This document shows positions 1-9,854 of a DNA stretch of 64,000 nt, one piece after another. A model generated the notes under the pieces. It was not told the origin of the DNA and ran no database searches. It was given only the letters and a program-made list of their open reading frames with translations. The DNA is from Enoplolaimus lenunculus (Eukaryota > Nematoda > Enoplea > Enoplida > Thoracostomopsidae), in assembly GCA_030248215.1 (NCBI GenBank), contig JASANG010000479.1, forward strand, positions 42,673-106,672, written 5' to 3'. How positions within the stretch are numbered: the stretch's first letter is position 1; each line of letters opens with the position of its first letter. A program made the translations under genes and the position numbers.

Positions 1-140
1 CTTCAAGTCAATACAATACTAGTATGCCATTACCTGAACACCTAACCGTTGGCAACCATGTAAGTTGGTAAAGTAAGTTGGTAAGTGCACTTGATTTGGA
101 CGGATAATAACGATTGGTTTGTCTACTGCTCACTGCGTGA

Positions 141-786
141 TCACCTGGCAACCTGACTTGCAAGCTGCCCGATGGCTTGGCTCCTGCAATGAAGCGCATC
201 CTCAAGCCTCATAAACCGTTCGTGCTGATGCTTAATCACCGCTTCCAGTACCTCAATTGTCTGTGTTGTCTGATCTGTTTGCTTATCAAGTCTGCTGCCA
301 ATAGCTTCACGGGCAACACCTATTTCGGATCTCATCTGCTCCTCGAGCCGCACTACCTGTCGCCGAGTTTGTGCAAGTAGTTTGTTCGTGCGCTCGCAAC
401 AGGTTGGTGTTATCTCCTTAACCAGTTCACCGTTAGCGCTAGTGGCTTTGTCCGCGTGTCCGACATCACGAACAGGTTCGTCTAATGAACTGTCAACCAA
501 CTCTACAGCCGGTTCGGGTATAGACATCGACGCAGTCCGTTAGTTTGTTGTCCTGTTCCGTCGGTGAATAATCTAACGGAACAAACAAGAAGTGCAAGAT
601 TTTCTTTGCTATCTGCGGTCTGTAAGCAGTTCGTAACTGAGTGTCGCTGAGTTGTCGAAGTCTGGTAGCCAGTAGTACAAAAAACAGTTTTTGTATGACA
701 ATAATGTTCGGTTGTTGGAAACTCCGCCGCACGCTACAGTCGCTGCCGAATCTATAAAAATCCTCGTATGTTATTGTAGGGTCCAA
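141..786 (-). pseudogene. Coiled-coil ORF downstream of the Gypsy integrase, function unknown
   Basis: Two overlapping minus-strand frames (786-493 and 527-141) follow the integrase end. The second is mainly a predicted coiled coil (KLLAQTRRQVVRLEEQMRSE followed by Ile/Leu heptads). I see no zinc knuckle or membrane segment. It could be a displaced Gag-like protein or an unrelated third ORF; I cannot tell. The frame change near 510 suggests decay. Confidence 0.35.
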
Positions 787-921
787 GACTCGTCGTTAGC
801 GTTCCCGTAAGTCAGTTGGTAAAAGTTCCGGTTGCATCCGAATCTCCGCTCGGGACAACACGGAATGGTGCCTACTTAGGGTGATCACAATGTCTGACTA
901 AAGCCGTTGAGGAGCTCAATT

Positions 922-2635
922 CTAAAATACGGCAAGGCCCACGCCAAGGGTGGTCAAACTTGGCAGTAACACCCTTTTTCCGGTTAATTCTATGTAATAA
1001 TACCCTCTCACCAACAATAAGCTTATGTGGTTTGCTTTTTTATCATAATATCGCTTTTGTCTAGCCTGCGCGCTGCTGATGCATTGTGCCGCAGTATTCC
1101 ATGCTAAACTGAGTTTCTGATATATTTTTTGAGGATAGTGGTTAGGGTCCAGGGGTTGTTCGGAATATGTTAATAGTGCAGTGCCCGACGGCAAATATGG
1201 ATCTCGGCCAAAAAGTAAAAAAGGTGATTCTTAGGCAGATTCATGTATGCTAGTTCTATAAGTAAATAGAACAAAAGGTAAGTATTGGTCCCAATCGGTT
1301 TGAGTTTAGTTCGTATACATTGAAATCATGTTCGCTAAAGTGTGATTGAACTTTTCAACTAATCCATCACATTTAGGATTACATGGAGTGGTGTTTAGTT
1401 TGTGTGTGTTAAAATTTTACATACCTCAATAACTAAGTCACTTAAAAAGTTGGTTCCACGGTCGGTTAGTAATGCTCGAGGTGATCCATGCACACACATA
1501 AACTTTTCAACTAGTATCATAGTAATGGTAATTGCGGTAATGTCATGCGGGGTTCACGTTATAACCGGGGCAGGTGGGACACGGTTTTCCCATGTTGATT
1601 CGACGTCAACGTTAAAATTTGGGCACTTATATCTGGTCAACAGACAAAACTCGAATGTCATATGACATTAGCTTACAAACCACCGCTCTCAAATGATCAA
1701 TGTGTACAAGGGACGGTATGTCACGTGACACTGTCGGACATTTATGCGAGTATCATATGATATTCCAAAATTTCAACGAATATCATATGATAGTCAGCGG
1801 GACAGTGTAACCTTTGGGTACTAATAAATGAATGAAAAGTTGGACGGCAGAGGCACAAACGTGCTTTAAATACCAAATACATGCCTGCAAATTGTTTCCG
1901 ACACAAAATCGCTTAAAACCAGAGCTTCATAATTCAAAAATTCAAATTTCAAATTCTAGTAGCATATGATATTCAACAGGACAATTTGGGTATGTTACTT
2001 CAACTACGCAGACATTTGAAAATATATCATATGATATTCGCAGACAATACCTCGAATATCATATGATATTGAAGGACAAAAGGTGACCTGGACATGATAT
2101 TAGCAGACAAATACGAAATTTTGAATAAAATATGGGGTCTGCAAGCAGACAAAATGTGACCCAATAGTCTAATAGGGACAAAACGTGTCCCAAGCTGCCC
2201 CGGTTATAACGTGAACCCCGCATCAGCTGTGGCATAGGCTTCCACTCACTTGGTAAGATACTCACTGATAACAACAATATATTTGTTAAAAGTTGCTGAA
2301 GTGGGCAAGGGTCCTAAACAATCGATAGCAATACGGTCAAACGGTTTGGTAACCGGAATGGGTTCTAGAGGAACTCGGTTCGAATTAACTGAACCTTTCT
2401 TGGTTTGGCACGAAGTACATGATTTGACATAAAACAAAATATCCCATGTCATGTTTGGCCAGAAATAATAGGTCCTAATCTTTGCAAGAGTTTTCTTAAA
2501 CCCAAGATGTCCTCCAAAGACGTCATCATAGTGTATTTTTAATATTTCTTGCCGCAACGACTGCGGTATAACAAGTAAGTCTCCCCCTGTGGTACATGTG
2601 CAAAATTTCGTTTTAACTAAGTAATATTTGTACAC
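922..2635 (-). pseudogene. Gypsy integrase, with an in-frame stop and interrupted by a TIR element
   Basis: The N-terminal zinc-binding domain reads HYDDVFGGHLGFKK ... SCTSCQTKKG (HHCC), followed by the catalytic start AIDCLGPLP. The frame stops at TGA within the block after YLTK. At 2221 it is split by a 675-bp TIR element (1547-2221). Integrase resumes at 1546 with HGSPRALLTDRGTNFLSDL (second Asp), and near 1345 GLVEKFNHTL holds the catalytic Glu. The C-terminal part at 1194-922 (QARQKRYYDKKAN) is typical of the Gypsy integrase tail. DDE residues are present but the gene is dead. Confidence 0.88.
1547..2221. mobile_element. 675-bp TIR element with a palindrome array, inserted in the Gypsy integrase
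   Basis: Both ends carry an inverted repeat of about 45 bp beginning GCGGGGTTCACGTTATAACC. It is flanked by AT on both sides (1545-1546, 2222-2223), compatible with a 2-bp target duplication, and it splits a recognisable integrase frame. Inside, at about 1740-2070, the palindrome ATATCATATGATAT or close variants recurs about six times. No transposase ORF, so non-autonomous. Confidence 0.8.
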
Positions 2636-3222
2636 TTTGTATCTGTTGGACAGTCTGTCAACCTTTTGATTAGTGCCTGTATTTCCTCATCCCCTTGTTG
2701 AAGTCGCCAAATTGTTCGGTCATTTTGATTTGTAACCTGATTTGGTTGCTGCTGCATTAAGTTTGTATCGTTCGCTTTAGACATAGTGGATGGCCTCAAA
2801 ACGCATGTGTGATATGGCAATCTCGATAGGTCGTCTGCAACCACGTTTTCTTTCCCGGGTGTATAATCAATTGTTATATTATACTCTTGAATACGGACTC
2901 CCCATCGCGTTAACCTAGATGACGTGTACTGGTGTTCCAATAACCACTTGAGCGGCCTATGGTCTGTTATTATTGTGAACAGTTTCAAGTGTATGTAAGG
3001 TCTGAAATATTCTATTGTCCAGACAATTGCTAAAGCTTTCTTTTCTATGACCGGGTAATTCCGTTCCGCTTTTTGTAACGTTTTATTAGTATATGCAATA
3101 GGTCGGTGCAAGTTTCCATCGTACTGGCTGAGTACTGCTCCTAATCCTGTGCCGCTTGCGTCAGTGTGTATGTAAAAGGTTTGATTGAAGTCCGGAAATA
3201 ACAGAATTGGAGCTTTAACCAA
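2617..3222 (-). pseudogene. Gypsy RNase H domain
   Basis: The 201-codon frame begins LLFPDFNQTFYIHTDASGTG (first catalytic Asp), then ERNYPVIEKKALAIVW (Glu), ITDHRPLKWLL (Asp) and YTPGKENVVADDLSRL, the usual end of a Ty3/Gypsy RNase H. About 50 residues of low-complexity Gln/Asn-rich linker follow before the integrase zinc-binding domain. The domain looks complete, but RT upstream and integrase downstream are broken. Confidence 0.88.
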
Positions 3223-3275
3223 AGTTTGCTTCAGTTTGGTGAAGGACTGTTCGCATTTATCATTCCACTTGAAAT

Positions 3276-3990
3276 CTACATTTTCCTCAACAAACAGTTT
3301 AATGGTTCAGCGATAGTGGCATAATCAGGTATAAATTTCCGATAATAGCTAGTCATACCCAAAAACCTTTTTACTTCCGTTACCGTTTTAGATTTAATGT
3401 AGTCTGGAACGGATTTGACTTTTTCAGGATCCGCGCTGAGTCCCTTTTGAGAAACTACATGACTCAAGAATTTCACTGAAGGTTTACAGAAGTCACATTT
3501 TTCGAGTTTCAATTTGAGATTGTGTTGGTTAAGTTTGTCAAATACTTGGGATAAATGATTTAAGTATTGTTCACATGTAGGTGAAAGGATTAGAATATCG
3601 TCTATGAAACAAACACAGAATTTCCTAAGATGTCCGCTTAGTACACGTTCCCTAAGTCTCTGGTAAGTAAAAGGAGCATTGCATAACCCAAAGGGCATAA
3701 CTTTCCATTCATAAAGACCACAAAAAACGAAAGCAGTTTTCTCTTGATCATCAGGGTTCATGGCTGCTTGCCAATAACCACTCATCAAGTCGACGGATGT
3801 AAAAATTTAGCTTTTCCCAATACGTCGAAAAGATCACTACAGTTCGGCAAGGGATATGTATCTTTTTTGTAATTTTATTCACTGCGCGAAAATTAATACA
3901 AAACCTAGTAGTACCATCCTTTTTTGGTACCAGTACAGCAGGACTTGACCACGGTGAACTAGATGGTTGTATTAGCCCGGATTCCAACAT
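3276..3990 (-). pseudogene. Gypsy reverse transcriptase, frameshifted
   Basis: Two minus-strand pieces (3990-3751 and 3788-3276) carry RT motifs: SPWSSPAVLVPKKDGTTRFC (fingers), MPFGLCNAPFTYQRL (motif B region), the catalytic FIDDILILS (a YxDD variant), LKLEKCDF and VKRFLGMTSYYRKFIPDYA. The frame changes near 3800-3880, between the fingers block and motif A, so the protein is broken. It lies between the protease and the RNase H, as expected for Gypsy pol. Confidence 0.88.
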
Positions 3991-4494
3991 TTTTCTTACA
4001 TGCGTTTGAATAGTGTGTTTGTCAGCTTACGAAGTTCTGTATGGTCTACTTTTAACTGGTCCTTTGCCTTCTGTATCGATAGAATGATGTACTAAATCGG
4101 TACTACCCAAGTCATTATTAGACGTTGCAAAGGTATATTGGCGTGTTAGCAAAAATTGTTTTAATTTTTCTTTGTTCCGATTGAGTGTTTCACTGAATTG
4201 ATAGTTAGTTGGCCTTTATCGATTTGAAGTTGCTTTTGAGCCTTAAAATTTGAGTCCGAGTTTCCTTTAATGGTTGTTGAAATACTACGTGGTTCAATCA
4301 AGTCGTCTGCGTGCCACCGTTGCGATTTCTATTTGAGTTCCTTGATACAATATTAAATTTTTAGGTCCCGAATTTTGTATCGCACAGTCTATATTACACT
4401 TCTGAGCATTAGTAAGTATAGTAAAACCTGTTAGTCTGCGTTTTGACAAGTTCCTTGCTTCCGGCTCAACCATATATGTTCCCCAATTGTTTGT

Positions 4495-5235
4495 TTATAA
4501 TGTGCAATTATGTAGGTAAGTATCTGTGTAGGGTAATAGTACACCATTCTCAGCTATTCGAACAGCATGAGCTTTGTTATCGGCGTAATCTGCAAAGCGA
4601 ACGTGGTCCCGTCCAAACGATAATGTTTTAAGGTCGTAATCTAAGATGACTCGTCCTAATCGACGCTGAAAATCAATTCCAAGTATACAATCATATGGAC
4701 AAGATTCTCCATCTATTACAGTGAACACATGTGTCATAGGTGTTTTTCCAATAGTTATCTTTAATATTGCAGTGCCTTTAAGTTTCGAAGGTTCTCCCGT
4801 CAAAGATTTGGCTCCCAGAGCTTTAAACAAAAGTTCAGATATTAAGGTATGACTGGAACCAGTATCAAATAGACAGGTTATTTTTCTTTGCGAAATCTCA
4901 GCTGGAATGAGCAAATTGCCTGATCTGGTACCATAAACTGATTTTGGTGGACAGATGGGGGTGTCTTGTTCAGTAAGTTCTGTAACGGTCCATGATGGTT
5001 CCTTTTTCCTTTCAAAATTTAAAATCGGTTCCGTTGGTGTTGTTTTATTGGATAGTTTTGGTTTGTCGGATTGTTTCAGCTGTGCACTCTTTTTAGAAGT
5101 GGAGAAAAATTGTCTTATTTCCAAGTTCCTCATGCGCTCAACACATTTACGAATCAATTGTCCTTTATAACCCAAGTATATTAATCCGATTAGTGCTAAG
5201 AAGAGCCCTACAATAACTACAATATTTATAAATAC
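4495..5235 (-). pseudogene. Membrane anchor plus tail joined in frame to Gypsy aspartic protease
   Basis: An open frame starts just after a stop at about 5236-5238. It opens with a membrane segment (VFINIVVIVGLFLALIGLIY) and a basic tail (GQLIRKCVERMRNLEIR). After a low-complexity linker of about 70 residues comes an aspartic protease with the active site CLFDTGSSHTLIS and a later ILGIDF block, as in Gypsy proteases. No frame change separates the anchor from the protease. Upstream of the stop the same frame also reads as a plausible juxtamembrane stem. Downstream, 3991-4494 is the protease-RT spacer, with typical Gypsy wording near the RT start (DLGSTDLVHHSI). The frame closes at 4495. Confidence 0.65.
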
Positions 5236-5238
5236 CTA

Positions 5239-7601
5239 TATGGGACCTCGCAACAACCCGTTAACCAATTTTATAGTGTCCGTCGTAACAGTGTGAAACA
5301 CCTTACCAACGGTTTTACCATAACTTTTAAATACCATAGCTATGCTATCACTGGTTCTTTTAATTACGTTGTAAACAACCGAGGGGTCATACGACAATCC
5401 CACTTGTAATTAACCAGCCTGTCAAGTTGTGTTTGTGTGTTGCTGTATTGCTGTCTTTCTCTTAGCAGTTTTAGTAGATGTATGATAGGTAGTTTGAAGT
5501 GTATTCCGGAATAACTCAACTAGTATTAAAGAAAAAAGGCTTAAAGGTTGAAGTCCAAATCAAATTTAATGGGATTTCCGATACGTGAATTTTATTGATT
5601 GTAGAGTGCCAACCATTGCTATTGCGGTAATAAGTATGTTGTGGACTATTACAAGGTACCGTCCTCAATTCCGATACTAAATCTTTAGTGCCTGGCAGAA
5701 CAGTGTTTTAGTTTGTTTCCACAGGTATGTACTCATAACAGGTTCCATTTAAATTATGATTCCAGTAAAAATAGTTGATTTGAGTCGGTAAGCATTCCCA
5801 TATAAGAAGAGCTTCACCAGCTATTGTGGTATGAATATTGTCTCGCTGTAGTAAGACTCGTTCTCCTAATGTAGCGTCTAGAGTCAACAGTTGAGTAAGG
5901 ATATGTAATTGTCGTTGTCGGTTAGCACATATTTCTCGCCATACCCTTGAAAAACTTTCTATTTGCATTGTATCCAACTGATACTGTAAGTAATTTAGTT
6001 TTGCATTAACTGGATCAATAGTATTTGTTTGTGTGTGCGTTTTTGATTGGAAACGTTCTGCTTGTATGTTCCGGTGGTCAGAAATTTTAGTTGGCAAATA
6101 TTGACAGACAGGAATTCAATTGCAACACCTTCCACTGTTTCGTGTAATAGCCCATCTGTACAAGAGTTATTTTTAATAGTTACATGGGACAACATGAATG
6201 CTCCTTGCAGTTCATCAACAATAATGTTCTCATTACTTATCCTACCGGGTATCTCCCATGGTAGTGCAATTGACAAATGGGTCCCACCGGAAAAGTTTTG
6301 TCCCACACATAAATTGTAAAGTCTGTCTGGCAGTAACTTGCCATTGTTATACACGAGCTAAGGTCTCCTAAGCTACTGACTATTGTTCTTCCATTAATGT
6401 GGCAGCTTGTCCAACCTTCCAGACGAAATTTTTTACAGACTGACAAAAAGTATAGCAGCACCACTTATATTTCACATGCAAATGTTTCAATGTGGACCAG
6501 GAAGTCGGCGTGGTTTGTATGAGTGAATTATTTCGGTATGCTTGTAAGTATATGCTAATTTACAAGATAAAATCTCAGCTGGTAATTCAATTGTGTTATC
6601 TGAAACTATTCCTTTTGAACCAAAGAACCCAGTGTTCGTACAAATTTTCCTCTGTATGCCAGAGTATTTCCATGTAGTTCTCATAATGGTTTCAGTTCGG
6701 GGCGCAAAAAGTTTTATTCTTACATCATGTACATTTGCAACATAAGGGTTGGCACACGCAAAAGACCTCGAAATGGCTACCGCATGTTCTCCTTTATTGC
6801 ATTGGCAAAAATAATAGGTATTATTAAGTGGAAAACCTAGGCAAGAGTATATACATAAGGACTAAAATTAGCATGTACTTAAGTCGGTAAGTAACGTTGC
6901 ACAAGTTTGGATTAAAATTTCCCACCTTAATAGGTCTGCTTTGGAAATAGTTAGACACATTTGCTAGGTAAGTTGACGAGCTAGATTCGTTAAATATCCG
7001 TAAGTGATCTCGAAGGGCTTCATTTTCCGCCTGCAGAGACACCAAGTCTGCAGTTTCAATGCTGTTCACATAGTTCCGATTATTTCAGTTTGTATTGTTT
7101 TGGTTTCTACGCATCGGCGAGGGACTACCATATCTTGAGGTACGTGCTGTTGGCGTTGACCGCCTTTGGTATCTCTACCGTTATGGTATGGTGATTGTAC
7201 CCTGAAGGATCGGCTTGGACTTGTACTTGGTCTGTCAGGGGTGGCTGATCGAAAAGTATTTGGGTAGGACTTACGGTTACAAGAATAACTATGATGAGCA
7301 CCATTGCAATGTTCACACCGTATGTTAAAAAGGCTCTCAAAATAATATCTGTGCGTTCTTTCCCTGCGGAAATTGTTGGGTGTCCAGTGTCCTCTTTAGA
7401 CATTATATCCGGTTTAGACCAGGGCGCTTGAAAATTAATCGGAATTATGGGAGGTATCGGCGGGTACGGAATGGTAAAGCAAGCAAAAAAATTGAGAGCA
7501 AGGTGCGCTCCGGAGATGAACGAGGTGCGTTCGAAGGCTTCTGGGGGCGCCCAGAAGAGCTTCTGGAACTGAACGGACTTAGGTCTGAAGGACGTGCTCA
7601 A
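5239..7601 (-). pseudogene. Broken membrane-glycoprotein-like (env-like) coding region
   Basis: Several minus-strand ORF pieces in shifting frames (7601-7125, 7069-6824, 6684-6487, 6464-6237, 6354-5995, 6097-5708) read as one decayed protein. Near its start is a hydrophobic segment (GVNIAMVLIIVILVTV), which could be a signal anchor. The middle is rich in Cys and NxS/T sites, including NGTCYEYIPV near 5720-5750. The end is a stem followed by a membrane segment encoded just below 5236. This layout (leader, Cys-rich ectodomain, stem, C-terminal membrane anchor, basic tail) is that of a viral or retroviral-type surface glycoprotein. The C-terminal part vaguely recalls glycoproteins of negative-strand RNA viruses seen in some LTR elements, but I cannot confirm this by eye. 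Stops and frameshifts mean no intact product. Confidence 0.5.
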
Positions 7602-9497
7602 ATATAGATAGGCAGTATATGTCCTGTCTAGATTTTAGTATTATAGACCTAGCTAAATTTTTAGTAGGTGTGTTTAGCTTTCCCTAAATGGCTTACTGAT
7701 TTGTCAGTGGGTGCTTAGTTATTTGCTCAGTTATTTTAAGGTGCCCAATAACTATGGGAAAGAAATTCGTTATTTTTTATCTACGAATAGCACCGGGGTT
7801 TAAATTTTCGATCTCCAGTACGACCTCCAAAAATGTAGCCCCCGCCCTCGCTAAGTTTACTTACGGTTTCGTTCCACAGTAACCGTGATCTATCGGAACC
7901 AACGGAATGCAAAGCGGTGTTCGTAATAATCAAAAATAATAATTTTTCAAAAAAATCGTGCACAAGTAACCACAAAACTACCACGTGTTTTCTCGCAGCC
8001 AATATCTGCTAAAACTTTCAAAAGCCATCGATTTTTCACCATCAAAACTCATTACATTCCAACATACCCTACATTGCAACATACATTACATTCGAACCAA
8101 CATTACATTCAAACACGCTTTTTCTCCTCTAGTCAAAACACTGCATAACGCCAACCTCTCACAAAAATTCCACTGCACATATTACAATATGCATAAACTA
8201 TGCGTCGTTACTGATAACAAACTGTTGCAGCTGTAGTTAAGACCCCCGTCAATCAAGGGTGGGGTAGTATCTAACAAGGTCCGTGTAATATCACGCAATG
8301 TATGTGTATAGATGGAGAAGTGTCATACTCTTCATTAATAGTAACCACAAGGGATACGGTACATTGCCTCATAAACAGGCAGCTCCGATTGGCTTATTTT
8401 AACACAAAATTTCTGCGTTAGAGGTCGCGTCAGCTTCGTGCAGCGGCACAACTCAATCTCCCAAGTGTACTGATTGTAGGATCGGTACACTTCGTGAAGG
8501 GAGAGTTGTGTCGGCTTGTTGACTCTATTCGCGACGCACACATGCTTTACATACGTCATTACGCACATGAGACGCAGTCCCAAAATTGATTTTACTCAGG
8601 TGGTAGTCACTAAGGAGGAGGCACTTTTAGTAGAAATCCCCGGTTATTGTAAACTTCCATCTTTTGCTTGAAACTTGGGTAAAACTAACGCAAAAATATT
8701 TTCTTGTACAGCTTTGTATGAAAAGAAGGACGTGCGCAAGAGGAGGGATTGGTAGGTATTGGATATATCCCTATGCCTTCCAAAATTTTTACTGAGGCAT
8801 AACTGGGATTGTAGAGGTAATAAAGTCTCTTATGCATGAGGCTTATGCCGTTATATTTATGATTAATCTCAGTTGAACGTTCGTACTCTTTTACAGTAAA
8901 TTTTATTGCAATAATTCGTGATTCGCTTGTGGATTCATGTACACGGTTCAACGTATTAAAAATAAGTTTGTTACCCGAGACATCTTGCCGCCCCCATTTT
9001 GAGATCTTGGGTCCGCCACTGTACAAGCCGTAGCCGACCATACTGCTTAGTGCCCTGCCAAATTATGGGGAGTTCAGAGAAGCGGCAGCTAGCCGCACTG
9101 ACTAACTGATTTATAATTGGACGTACAAAAGACACCCAGTTCTGAAATTGTGACGGGAACTTTCTTATTGTGGGTAGACTATGCAAGAGTACCAAAATTT
9201 AATTTCAAATATCTGAACTAAAATATATGTTTCGAACAATGCCTGGCAAGAACTACAAAATAGTCGTCGTCCATCATTATTCATACTAAGTATAACTCGG
9301 GAAATGGTAGCCGGAACGAAGCGAAAAACCTTTGTATTTTGATTTTTACTGTGTGCCATTTTAGTAGATTTGGTGGAACATGATGGCATATAAAATATTA
9401 TTACACATTATTTTTCTACAAATAGGCTTAGGCCTGTCAAGGTAATATATGAAAATAGAAATTGTCCTGTTTGGCTTATAATAAAATTAGACAACAT
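7602..9497. other. Non-coding stretch, scattered repeat fragments
   Basis: No convincing gene. At about 8985-9020 (minus strand) a sequence beginning CAGTGGCGGACCCAAGATCT looks like a hAT-type terminus; I did not find its partner. The stretch ends at the stop codon of GPCR-1. Confidence 0.4.
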
Positions 9498-9854
9498 TCA
9501 TAACCAGGTTTGTTCAGATTTAACCCGAAAAAAATGCGTTGTCGCCGCTGTTTTTGATCTTTTGTCAATCGTTTCTGTTGTTTCTCCGTTTGATTTGCGT
9601 TTCACGTCAGCGATGTACAATAAATACTGAACAATTCCACGCAAGGATTGTCGAATTTCTTTTGAGAATAAAAAGAAAATAATAGGATCAAGTGTTGAAT
9701 GAATTATGAGTAGAAATTTGCTGATGATTGCAATATTGTCCAAATTAGCCATGTTCAATGTAGGCGATATTGTGGTTCTGTAGGTTTCGAAAAACAAATT
9801 TGGCCACCAACAAACTGCGAACATTGCCCACACTACGACTAAAAGTTTAGTGGT
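9498..9854 (-). CDS. GPCR-1 exon 6 (TM6, TM7, C-tail, stop)
   Basis: Acceptor TATATATTTCAG, phase 0. Opens TTKLLVVVWAMFAVCWWPN (TM6), then TM7 with LDPIIFFLFSKEIRQSL (variant NPxxY plus helix 8), then a Ser/Thr/Lys-rich tail of about 45 residues and a stop. Confidence 0.87.
   Translation of the reverse strand, partial: TTKLLVVVWAMFAVCWWPNLFFETYRTTISPTLNMANLDNIAIISKFLLIIHSTLDPIIFFLFSKEIRQSLRGIVQYLLYIADVKRKSNGETTETIDKRSKTAATTHFFRVKSEQTWL

Larger units (their letters stand above)
1..7601 (-). mobile_element. Decayed Gypsy-type LTR retroelement, minus strand, no LTRs recognised
   Basis: On the minus strand the blocks follow in this order: membrane-glycoprotein-like region (about 7601-5240), aspartic protease (about 5235-4495), reverse transcriptase (about 3990-3276), RNase H (about 3222-2617), integrase (2635-922, interrupted) and a coiled-coil ORF (786-141). 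The PR-RT-RH-IN order is the Gypsy order. Frameshifts and in-frame stops break nearly every block, so the copy is dead. A glycoprotein-like region ahead of the protease is unusual, because Gag normally sits there. I found no paired LTRs: the 3' side runs off the window, and 7602-8330 shows no obvious repeat of 1-140. It may be a rearranged or chimeric element. Confidence 0.8.
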
